DNA from: Candidatus Jordarchaeales archaeon
GTDB taxonomy: Archaea; Asgardarchaeota; Jordiarchaeia; Jordiarchaeales; Freyrarchaeaceae
Reading direction: 5' to 3'
DNA: 64,000 nt
Assembly (NCBI GenBank): GCA_038889235.1
Contig: JAWAHN010000001.1
Location: 695,459 to 759,458, forward strand
Shown: piece after piece, positions 51,265-59,179 of the stretch
How the letters are laid out: the number at the start of each line of letters is the position of its first letter
Numbering within the stretch: the stretch's first letter is position 1
Translations under genes and position numbers: made by a program
Notes under the pieces: model-generated
What the model saw: only the letters and a program-made list of their open reading frames with translations
The model's database searches: none
What the model was told of the DNA's origin: nothing

Positions 51265-53229
51265 GTGGCTGAAAGAGGAAAGAAGGCAGAGGAGCCGGTC
51301 ATTGGCGTCTATGTGTGCAAGTGAGGCGTTAACATCGGCGGAGTCATAGATACAGAAGCAGTGGCAGAGTATGCAAGTAAGCTGCCGAACGTGAAAGTAG
51401 CGAAGACATACTCATTCTTCTGCTCTGATCCTGGACAGAAGATAATAAAAGAGGACATTGAGACCCAAGGAATCAACAGGGTAGTAGTAGCGGCTTGCAC
51501 GCCGAAAATACATGAGCCAACATACAGGGCATTGCTGCAGTCGGCGGGATTAAGCCCCTACTATTTCGAAATGGTGAACCTAAGAGAACACTGTTCTTGG
51601 GTCCACATGACAGATCCAAAAGCGGCAACAGAAAAAGCCAAGAAACTTGTAGCTGCAGGCGTGGCAAGAGCTAGACTGCTTGAAGACGTGCCCCAGAAAA
51701 AGTTACCTGTTGAACAAGCAGTCATGGTTATAGGCGGAGGCATAGCTGGTATAAGTGCGGCCCTTAGTGTAGCAAACCACGGGATAAAAGTTTACCTAGT
51801 GGAAAAGGAGCCAACCATTGGAGGACTGGCTGTTCGCCTAGATAGAACTTTCCCAACTGACGACTGTGCTATCTGAATACTGGCGCCGAAAATGGTTGAA
51901 GCAGCAAAGCATCCAAACATTCAGATCCTTTCGTACACAGAAGTTCTTGGAGTAGAAGGGGTGCCCGGAGCATACAAGGTAAAGCTTCTTAAAAAGCCAA
52001 GGTATGTGGATGAGAAAAAGTGCACTGGATGCGGCAGCTGCATGGAAGTCTGCCCAGTTGCAGTACCCGATGAGTTCAACTACGGATTGGGATACAGAAA
52101 AGCGATATACATACCATTCCCCCAAGCTGTCCCTAAGGTTGCACTAATATCGATGGATGACTGCATACAGTGCAAGTCCTGCCAGAAGGAGTGTAAGGCA
52201 GGAGCTATAGACTACGAGCAGAAACCGGAGGAAATTGAGCTAACTGTTGGGAGCATAATAGTTGCCACGGGGTTCGAAATATACGATATAGCTAAGTACG
52301 GCGATTACGGCTATGGACGGTTTGAAAACGTCATAACACAGATTGAACTAGAGAGGATGCTGAGTCCTACGGGACCAACTGGCGGAGCTGTGGTTAGAAT
52401 TTCAGACAGGAAGCATCCAAAACGCATAGCTATGATTCAGTGTGTTGGATCTAGGGACATTAAAAGGAATCCTTACTGCTCAGAAGTATGCTGCATGGTC
52501 GCAGTCAAGAACGCTAAGATCATAAAACAGGAGAGCCCGGATACTGAAGTAATCATCTTTTACATGGACATCAGAGGGATAGATGAAGGGCACGAAGAGT
52601 ACTATTCGGCTACACGTGAATATGGTGTGATATTTGTGAGGGGAAGAGTCGCAGAAGTAATAGAAGATCCGGAAACCAAGAATCTCAAGCTTCTCGTTGA
52701 GAACACATTGACAGGAGAGCTAATGGAAATTGAAGTAGACTTGTTAGTGCTGTCAGCGGCGGTAGTACCTTCTGAGGGAACGAAGAAAATAGCGCAGATC
52801 CTGGGGCTCAACAAAAGACCAAGTGGTTTCTTAGCACCACAACACGTAGCTTTAAACCCCCAGGAGACGAAAAGCCCAGGAATATACATTTGCGGCGCTG
52901 CTTTAGGACCAAAGAACATACCCTATGCCGTTTCGAGCGCTAGGGCTGCCGCTGCTGCTGCAACGGCATGGGTGCTTTCAGGAGAAGTTTCAGTAGAAAT
53001 GATGACACCAGAGGTTAACGAAGAACTTTGCGTCGGTTGCAGAAGGTGCGAAAGAACATGTCCCTTCGGTGCTATAAAGGTCATCGAGGGGAAAGCAGTC
53101 GTCAATGATGTGCGATGCAAAGGCTGCGGTTCTTGCGTGGCGTCATGCCCAGCCCATGCCCTAGACTTACGTTACTACAGAGATAAACAAATAATAGAGG
53201 AGCTGAAAGCTGTGATTGAAGCTCACTAA
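51265..53229 (+). CDS. hdrA: HdrA-like flavoprotein with two selenocysteines (TGA)
   Basis: FAD/Fe-S electron-bifurcating subunit of a heterodisulfide reductase type complex. Two in-frame TGA codons: 51322-51324 (residue 20, in CK-U-GVNIGG) and 51874-51876 (residue 204, in DDCAI-U-ILAPKMVE). Related HdrA proteins have Cys at both places, so both read as selenocysteine. Also seen: FAD-binding GGGIAGISAALSVANHG (~155), two central 4Fe-4S motifs (CTGCGSCMEVCPV, CIQCKSCQKEC) and two C-terminal ones (CVGCRRCERTCPF, CKGCGSCVASCPA). Length is 654 aa. GTG start follows GGAGGTGG. A SECIS-like structure follows the stop; mvhD comes next. Confidence 0.92.
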
Positions 53230-53314
53230 TTGAGGGGGCCGATGACCACGCCAGCGAAACCCTTTAAAGGGAGCTGGCGTGGAAGGCACTGGCTAGCGGC
53301 CAGGAAACCCTCAA
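53230..53314 (+). ncRNA. SECIS-like element in the hdrA 3' region
   Basis: Hairpin CCACGCCAGC (53246-53255) pairs perfectly with GCUGGCGUGG (53273-53282). It is interrupted by a GAAA/A asymmetric internal loop, with a CCC/GGG stem above (53260-53262, 53269-53271): the layout of archaeal SECIS elements. AUGA (53242-53245) sits just below the stem, and an outer stem TTGAGGG (53230-53236)/CCCTCAA (53308-53314) encloses the unit. It lies directly after the hdrA stop. Confidence 0.75.
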
Positions 53315-53405
53315 TAACTCATCTACTTATACTCATGCGTAAACACATTGCAAGAGTAAACGTTTTATAATACTGCTTTTGAAAAAGTCCACCGAGGTGT
53401 GGCGG

Positions 53406-53822
53406 ATGGATACGCCGAAATTTAGCATAGTGTCTTTCTGTTGCTGGAAGTGAGGCTACGGTGCCAGCGATCTAACAGGCGTTTCTAGGGTACAATATGA
53501 CCCTTCGGTGATGATAGTGCGAGTCAAGTGTACTGGAAGAGTCGATGTTAAACATATCCTGGAGGCAATAAGGCATGGCGTGGATGGCGTCATGGTTGTC
53601 GGTTGACACCCAGGCGAGTGCGATTTTGGTGACGGAAACATAAAAGCAAGGCAACGAGTAGAGTTCGCAAAGAAAGTGCTTGACAAAGTTGGTCTTGGAG
53701 GAGACAGGGTTAACATGTACAATGTCTCAGCCGCCGAGATTGGAAAATTCAGAGATGCAATAGTAGATATGGTTGGAAAAATAGAGAAACTTGGTCCAAA
53801 CCCCCTGAAAGCCAAAAAGTAA
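53406..53822 (+). CDS. mvhD: MvhD-like electron-transfer protein with two selenocysteines
   Basis: Small [2Fe-2S] subunit that connects hydrogenase or formate dehydrogenase to HdrA. TGA codons at 53451-53453 (residue 16, SFCCWK-U-GYGAS) and 53604-53606 (residue 67, VMVVG-U-HPGECDF) replace cysteines of the conserved motifs (CxW-C-SYGG; GCHPGDCH). Two ordinary cysteines of the cluster remain (FCC; GEC). Length is 138 aa, normal. ATG has GAGGTG seven bases upstream. Sits between the hdrA SECIS-like structure and a second SECIS-like hairpin. Confidence 0.92.
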
Positions 53823-53837
53823 CCCACTTTAAAAGCG

Positions 53838-53902
53838 CAGGGAATGAGCCTCAGGCCTAAAGCAGGTGCCTGAGGTGACTGGCCCTCGTAAGCGGTGGGC
53901 CA
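53838..53902 (+). ncRNA. SECIS-like element in the mvhD 3' region (eukaryote-like core)
   Basis: Stem CCUCAGGC (53849-53856) with GCCUGAGG (53868-53875), 8 bp. Below the stem, AUGA (53844-53847) faces UGA (53876-53878), and the apical loop carries AAA (53859-53861): the AUGA/AA/GA arrangement that forms the SECIS core in eukaryotes. A second hairpin (UGGCCC 53880-53885 with GGGCCA 53897-53902) follows. It is within 20 bases of the mvhD stop. Confidence 0.7.
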
Positions 53903-53905
53903 ATC

Positions 53906-53922
53906 ACAATTTATATAATTGT
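53906..53922 (+). promoter_or_regulatory. Palindromic TATA-like element before the HTH-FrhB gene
   Basis: ACAATT-TATAT-AATTGT is a 6-bp inverted repeat around a TATA core, about 73 bp upstream of the following TTG start. A dimeric repressor binding it would block TBP. The downstream protein carries its own helix-turn-helix, so autoregulation is possible (inference). Confidence 0.45.
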
Positions 53923-53994
53923 AAAATGTTTTCAGGTGTGACGAAAAAAGAGAAGGTAAAATGTTAGCGGTCTTGGGTCTGGAGGGTTTCCAAG

Positions 53995-55413
53995 TTGATC
54001 GATCTTAGATGGAAAGTTGATGCCATTACCGAAGCTGCGGATAGCTTTAGAGTCAGAGCGTTCTTCACTGGTGAAAAAGAGATAGTAGAAGCAGGGAAAT
54101 TCTCTAAAGAAGAGTACGAGAAATATTTAGACTACCTGCTAGAGGACGAGTACAGTAGGAGGCTTGTTCTCAGGGTCATTAGGGAAAAAGGAAGTATTAC
54201 CTTTAACGAAATAGCTCGTGAGCTGGGTATTTCCAGGATTGAAGTTGCCAGACACGTTGGCTTACTGAGATACGAGGGATTAATCGAGCTTAAGGAAAAC
54301 GAAGTTGTAGTCGCCAAGAGTGAGGTGTTGCAGAGGACACCCTATGAAAAAATAAAGTTCATTGTCGAGGAAGGATTGTGCACTGGGTGCGGCGGATGCA
54401 TCGCAGCTTGTCCTGTTCGGGCTATAACCTTCGTCAATGAAAAGCCCGTAATAGACGAAGAGAAGTGCATAGGTTGCGGTATTTGCAACGTTCATTGTCC
54501 AAGGACGTTTTTCCCCATGAGCTTTCTCAGGGAGAGTTTGAAGGGGAGCCCGGTAAACTTAGAAGCAGAAGGTATATCTTTCTTTAGGAAGGCGTATATG
54601 GCGCAGACAACTAAGGAAAAGATAAGACAAGTTTGCCAGGACGGAGGAATTGTAACATCAATTCTGGCCTATCTTTTCGATAAAGGTATGATAGATTGCG
54701 CTATTGGTGTCAAGAAAGTCGATGAGACATGGAAAACGCAAGCCGTAGTGGTTACCAATATAGAGGAGTTGCTCGAAACTGCAGGCACTAAGTACACGGT
54801 AACTCCAACTATTTCGGCACTTGAAGAAGTCAAAAGAAGGGGATTGAAGAGAGTTGCTGTTGTAGGAGTACCCTGCCAGATACACGCAATCAGGAAGGCA
54901 GAAGCATACTCTTCGGAACTTTTGGCCTCACTAGGAAAAGTGATCGTTTCAATAGGGATATTTTGCATGGAAAACTTTGGGCATGAAACATTGAGAGAAA
55001 TAGTTGAGGGACGGCTTGGCGTAAAGATCGAAGAAGTAACTAAATGTAACATAGACAAAGGTAAGTTCTTCGTTCGTACAAAAAGCGGAGAGGAGAGGTC
55101 AATACCAGTTAAGGAGATATCTGAACTTGCACGACACGCTTGTCATTACTGCCCAGACCTCTCGAACGAGCTTGCAGACATTTCTGTAGGCTCCATCGGG
55201 TCGCCAAAAGGTTGGTCAACTGTAATCGTGAGAACTGAGAAAGGAGAGGAAATATTTGATGGCGCAGTGAAAGAGGGCTATATAACAGTTAATCCACTGC
55301 CGAGTGATGGTATGGATCTACTCCAAAAGTTGGCTAGGGGCAAGAGAAAGAGGAACCTCGAGACATTAAACAAAAGAGCAGAGGAAAGAAAATATGCAAC
55401 ATTAATACTATGA
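53995..55413 (+). CDS. HTH-ferredoxin-FrhB-like fusion (F420 oxidoreductase beta type)
   Basis: Three-part protein: a winged-helix region (~residues 55-110, EKGSITFNEIARELGISRIEVARHVGLLRYEGLIELKE), two [4Fe-4S] motifs (~125-165: CTGCGGCIAACPV, CIGCGICNVHCPR), and an FrhB/FdhB-like flavoprotein domain (~190-440; KIRQVCQDGGIVTSILAYLF and VGVPCQIHAIRKAE). FrhB domains carry FAD and oxidise or reduce F420 or ferredoxin. The DNA-binding start suggests a redox-sensing regulator. Start TTG at 53995, eight bases after GGAGGG. Length is 472 aa. Next to selenoprotein genes hdrA and mvhD. Confidence 0.82.
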   Translation: MIDLRWKVDAITEAADSFRVRAFFTGEKEIVEAGKFSKEEYEKYLDYLLEDEYSRRLVLRVIREKGSITFNEIARELGISRIEVARHVGLLRYEGLIELKENEVVVAKSEVLQRTPYEKIKFIVEEGLCTGCGGCIAACPVRAITFVNEKPVIDEEKCIGCGICNVHCPRTFFPMSFLRESLKGSPVNLEAEGISFFRKAYMAQTTKEKIRQVCQDGGIVTSILAYLFDKGMIDCAIGVKKVDETWKTQAVVVTNIEELLETAGTKYTVTPTISALEEVKRRGLKRVAVVGVPCQIHAIRKAEAYSSELLASLGKVIVSIGIFCMENFGHETLREIVEGRLGVKIEEVTKCNIDKGKFFVRTKSGEERSIPVKEISELARHACHYCPDLSNELADISVGSIGSPKGWSTVIVRTEKGEEIFDGAVKEGYITVNPLPSDGMDLLQKLARGKRKRNLETLNKRAEERKYATLIL

Positions 55414-55442
55414 ATCATTCCATTTTTAACGGATAAAAAAAA

Positions 55443-56573
55443 TTAGAAATGTTTAACGATAATGTTTCCTTCATTGTCTTCTAGTGTAACCTGATATTTT
55501 TCGGCTTGCACATTGTAATCAAATGATTTTTCTTCGTTGGGAAGCAATTCGGCTATGCCATAAACATATGGTTTGACTTCAAATAGTTCTTCTTTAATTG
55601 CATTCACACGTACCGTGACACCCTTTAGAACTCTGGAAGACACATTTTTGACAATGAATTTTACCTTCGAGTCCTCCCTTTTTACTGAAATTACAATGGA
55701 GTGGGGGTCTAGCGGTTTAAATGGTTTAGCTTTCTCAGCTGCTTCCTCAAATATTTTCTCTACTACCCGTTCTTCTGTAACAACATTTATTGGAATCTGG
55801 AACATTACGGATTCCCCACTAGTTCTTAGGCATTCTACTTCAAGATACCACCTGGAATACGCTCCGAACACTAGAGACCAGAAGGTAACCTCTGGAGGTT
55901 CCCAGAGATAGTTATAACTCGGCTCCGCATAAGCAGGTATCTTTATCGTTACGACGCCTGACCCTGGATTCAATTCCTCAACAGAAAGAACTTTCTCCTT
56001 AGGGTGCCTTTTAACGTACGCGCACACAGTCTTGTACCGGGGACAAGCGCACGTTATGTTAGACTCGTGAATTAGGTCGACCTTCATCGTCCTAACATTT
56101 TGTACAGAGTATTTTAGTTTAATTTCTTCTCCTGGTTTAAAGGTGTCCTTCTCTAAAGAGAAGGACATTCCTTTAATATTCATGGAGACTGGCGTCGCCT
56201 CGGCAAAAACCCTGGCTAATAATGTTACGGGTTTTTCAGAGGATAATCGCCATTCTTCTTCCCGCGTGCCAGGCTTTTTCATGGAGAGTATAGCTCTCAA
56301 GAAGTAGCTAACCTTGTTGGGAATTGATGGAACAACGCGCCTGCTAATTACTAGCTCTCGTGAACGCACATATTCGCCTTTTTTGAGTTCACCTTCGCAG
56401 AAGATATTACTGTTAGCTACGGTTAGCTCGTTTCCGCAGGGAAGTTTTGTGAACAAAGAAATGTTACCGTTCCATATCTCCGTGTCACTGTCTATGTCGA
56501 AGACAGCTTTAACTTTTAATGAACCACCTACTTCTGCAACGTCCCCCGAAAACAACCTTATCGACATAGCCAT
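55443..56573 (-). CDS. Arrestin-like beta-sandwich protein
   Basis: I infer a double beta-sandwich arrestin-like protein of 376 aa. The N-terminal sheet domain (~1-130) is followed by a second one starting MSFSLEKDTFKPGEEIKLKYSV. SYNYLWEPPEVTFWSL...RWYLEVEC and FQIPINVV fit arrestin C-domain strands. The last ~90 residues (from ~290) form an extra sandwich very like the C-terminal domain of the FrhB-like protein at 57580-59079. No membrane segment. It is third in a leftward trio after the FrhB-like and GTPase genes. Confidence 0.55.
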   Translation of the reverse strand: MAMSIRLFSGDVAEVGGSLKVKAVFDIDSDTEIWNGNISLFTKLPCGNELTVANSNIFCEGELKKGEYVRSRELVISRRVVPSIPNKVSYFLRAILSMKKPGTREEEWRLSSEKPVTLLARVFAEATPVSMNIKGMSFSLEKDTFKPGEEIKLKYSVQNVRTMKVDLIHESNITCACPRYKTVCAYVKRHPKEKVLSVEELNPGSGVVTIKIPAYAEPSYNYLWEPPEVTFWSLVFGAYSRWYLEVECLRTSGESVMFQIPINVVTEERVVEKIFEEAAEKAKPFKPLDPHSIVISVKREDSKVKFIVKNVSSRVLKGVTVRVNAIKEELFEVKPYVYGIAELLPNEEKSFDYNVQAEKYQVTLEDNEGNIIVKHF

Positions 56574-56599
56574 AACCCAGGAAAGTTTTTAGAGGGAGG

Positions 56600-57514
56600 C
56601 TATCTTTCTGCATGCGCTCTTACAACAAGATCTGCAAATACTTCCATATCCTTTAACAGTGTTCTTATTTTTTCTTCATCTTCTTCTCTAAGTTTACCAG
56701 TCTTCATTATGATGACTGCCAGGATGTACTTGAAGAGATTCAATATTAACTCCTTACTTCCGTCTATGGGTTTCCCTGTAAAGACTGCTGAGTCTGCCAT
56801 GAAGAAGTTTTCTCGGAGATTGTTGCAAGCTACAATGAAGTCCCTTAGGTCAACTCTAAGCTGTAAGCCAGTACTTACTCCCTGAACATTGTGGACGATA
56901 ACATTACCGGCAGTATCGCTTATAATCACCTTTGCAGGTATTTCCGCTAATTGTTTTTGCGCGTTTTCAAGGTGTTTTTGAAGCTCTTCATAATGAGCCA
57001 CTAAAATATCCCTAAATATTTCAGCGAGCCTTTCTTGCTCGTAAATAGAAGTTACATAATATTTTGCGCCCCATTCGTCAAATATTTCGCTAAAAATGCG
57101 TTTGGCGTCATTCAGGTTTTTCTCTAACAGCTCTTTGGCATAATCCTTAGAGTCGTATTTGTGCAAGAAGACGTAAATGGTAGGCTTAATTCCCTCCTTT
57201 TTGAAGAACTCTAGGACTTTTTTGAAATAGTTTTTAGCAGCATCAAATTTCTCTGGACTGTGGAGGTCTATAACAGGGATGAGAATATCTGTTCCAGCAA
57301 AGACTTTGGGGTCCTCTAAATACGACTCGATGTATTGTTCTTGTCCTCCAAAGTCAAATAAGCTAATGTCGAGGCCTAAAAACGGGTGTCGGCGCACTTC
57401 GTACATAACTGTGGGAGCAATTCCCTTCGTCTCCTGAGGTTTTTTACCAGCAAATGTGGTGAGATATATGCTAGTTTTTCCACTACCAGCTAGTCCTATA
57501 AGTGATATTTTCAT
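56600..57514 (-). CDS. Rag/Gtr-like small GTPase with C-terminal roadblock-like region
   Basis: GTPase domain: P-loop GLAGSGKTS (residues 7-15), switch II DFGGQEQ (54-60), and G4 as HKYD (118-121), the variant of NKxD that marks Rag/Gtr proteins. Residues ~185-304 (KVIISDTAGNVIVHNVQG ... LNLFKYILAVIIM) have the strand-helix pattern of a roadblock/longin-like fold, again as in Rag proteins, whose eukaryotic members control growth signalling. Length is 304 aa. ATG with GGAGGG six bases upstream. Lies between the FrhB-like and arrestin-like genes, same strand. Confidence 0.8.
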   Translation of the reverse strand: MKISLIGLAGSGKTSIYLTTFAGKKPQETKGIAPTVMYEVRRHPFLGLDISLFDFGGQEQYIESYLEDPKVFAGTDILIPVIDLHSPEKFDAAKNYFKKVLEFFKKEGIKPTIYVFLHKYDSKDYAKELLEKNLNDAKRIFSEIFDEWGAKYYVTSIYEQERLAEIFRDILVAHYEELQKHLENAQKQLAEIPAKVIISDTAGNVIVHNVQGVSTGLQLRVDLRDFIVACNNLRENFFMADSAVFTGKPIDGSKELILNLFKYILAVIIMKTGKLREEDEEKIRTLLKDMEVFADLVVRAHAER

Positions 57515-57579
57515 CCAATTCCCTCCTTTAATTTACCGGCTTAAAAAAGGAAGAGATGACAGCTTTAAACGTTTCCATT

Positions 57580-59079
57580 TTACTCTTTGCCCTCTGTCTC
57601 CTTTTTTCCTCCTTTTTCAAGTTCAGCTAAGGAGAGGCGCTTTACGAATATCGGACCTCGCTTAGTGGCGACCCTTATCATGTATTCTCTATCATTTGGC
57701 ATGCGCGGATACCTAAACTCGAGTTCTTCTGAGGGGTGCCACATCTCGATGTCGGTCGTCCAAGCATTTGTTTCAAAGAATTCGTCAACATGGGATATCC
57801 GTACATTTAAATCGTAAAGAACTTGCCCTGAATTGTTTTGAAGAATAACTAGAAACTCTTGTCCATTGCTTGTCAATGACGCGTTCGCTATCTTAATTGG
57901 GGGTTTAACGGATGGCGCAACAACTTCAACGGCTTCCTTTTCAAGTGGTATAGGGCCAGCCCGCAATTCTAGTTCGGCCAGCGGCACTCCAGGGACTCTT
58001 ACAACGTATGTTCGCCGCTTCTTGGTGGTGTAAAGCTGAACTTTTTTAATCCTTGCTAGGTTAAGGACGCTTGTAAGACCCTTCCTATCAAGCGGCTCGA
58101 GTTCGATGTAACCATTATCCATAGCGTTAAATAAGAGTTCTAAGGCGATAGGAGATCTCACGAGAACAGTTGAGTATCCTTCAGGAGTGCCAACGCTGCC
58201 GACGGATATGTCCGCGTCCTCGGAAGTTAAGTCAGAACAGAAATAACAACTTGGTGCTCTGTACTTGTCTAACTTGCTCAACGGGTATGATGCCACTTTA
58301 CCTTCACCGTAGTAAATGTTAAACTTTCCAGCTGAGATACTCATCTTCGAAATAGATGCTAAGGGTATGCCCTCTTCTTCTTCGAAGAAGGATTTTAGAC
58401 CCTCGTATGAAAAGGCATCCATGCAGAACAATCCTATCTTCAGTATATTTGCCTTCATTAAGAAGCGAAGCATTCCAGCGGGGAACTGGTATATTTTCTT
58501 TACTGCAGAAATGTTGCATGGAGTGCCGACAAATGCTAAAGATTTTAGACCTCGCTTTATAGCGTCAACTAGAGCTTTAACAGTATAGCTGTGCGAATAA
58601 ACACTGCCAGCACCTTCCAGTATTTCTTCCTCGGTAGTGGCTATAGTTGCTACAGGTTTCCAAGGCTCTTCTTTACTTTTGTGAGTTACTATTGCTCCGT
58701 CAATCAACCCCTCTCTTAGAGCATAGAGAAGCAGTCCAGTAACTACTCCACCATCCTGCCCGTGAACACCATTGATTTTGCATTTGGCTTTGTAAGCAGA
58801 TATGAAACACCCTATTAAGTCATTTACATGGGTTTTCGTTCGGGGGCAAACATTGTAACATACACCACATGCCGTACATTTTCCCTTAAGCGTCGGCTTC
58901 CCATTAACCATCTCTAGCGCGTTTTCGGGACAAGATGCTACACAGGCTGTGCATTCTGTGCAAACCCCAGAAAGTATAACGTGACTTTGAAGGCGAGAAA
59001 AGTTTTCAAACTTTCTCTCTTTCAAAACGCGCTCTGGATAGAAGTAACTCACCTGCGCTTCTTCGTTGGACAACGACAA
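57580..59079 (-). CDS. Ferredoxin-FrhB-like protein with C-terminal beta-sandwich
   Basis: Begins with two [4Fe-4S] motifs (~40-75: CTECTACVASCPE, CTACGVCYNVCPR), then an FrhB/FdhB-like flavoprotein region (~85-350; NGVHGQDGGVVTGLLLYALREG, FVGTPCNISAVKKI). From ~395 it has a beta-sandwich like that of the arrestin-like gene's last domain (both carry N-S-x-x-VLx-x-L/V-x-VR, then FE, a late E-E/EL-x-F-x-Y, and a closing G-x-I-x-VK). Length is 499 aa. The TTG start follows GGTGGT. Upstream gene of the Rag-like and arrestin-like pair. Confidence 0.8.
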   Translation of the reverse strand: MSLSNEEAQVSYFYPERVLKERKFENFSRLQSHVILSGVCTECTACVASCPENALEMVNGKPTLKGKCTACGVCYNVCPRTKTHVNDLIGCFISAYKAKCKINGVHGQDGGVVTGLLLYALREGLIDGAIVTHKSKEEPWKPVATIATTEEEILEGAGSVYSHSYTVKALVDAIKRGLKSLAFVGTPCNISAVKKIYQFPAGMLRFLMKANILKIGLFCMDAFSYEGLKSFFEEEEGIPLASISKMSISAGKFNIYYGEGKVASYPLSKLDKYRAPSCYFCSDLTSEDADISVGSVGTPEGYSTVLVRSPIALELLFNAMDNGYIELEPLDRKGLTSVLNLARIKKVQLYTTKKRRTYVVRVPGVPLAELELRAGPIPLEKEAVEVVAPSVKPPIKIANASLTSNGQEFLVILQNNSGQVLYDLNVRISHVDEFFETNAWTTDIEMWHPSEELEFRYPRMPNDREYMIRVATKRGPIFVKRLSLAELEKGGKKETEGKE

Positions 59080-59179
59080 GCTCTTTCACCACCTTAAACC
59101 AGAAGGACGCCATAAATTTCAGAAAATATAGACGAGTAAGTTAGATATAAAAATTATTGAAGGAAGCGCTTTTGCGCCG

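Noticed and set aside
51322-53606. hdrA and mvhD as broken genes or sequencing errors
   Set aside because: All four stops are TGA at conserved Cys positions, with no frameshift, and structured RNA follows each gene.
53880-53902. Second hairpin after mvhD as the main SECIS
   Set aside because: A good stem (TGGCCC/GGGCCA), but it lacks both the archaeal GAA/A loop and the AUGA/GA bases; more likely a supporting stem or terminator.
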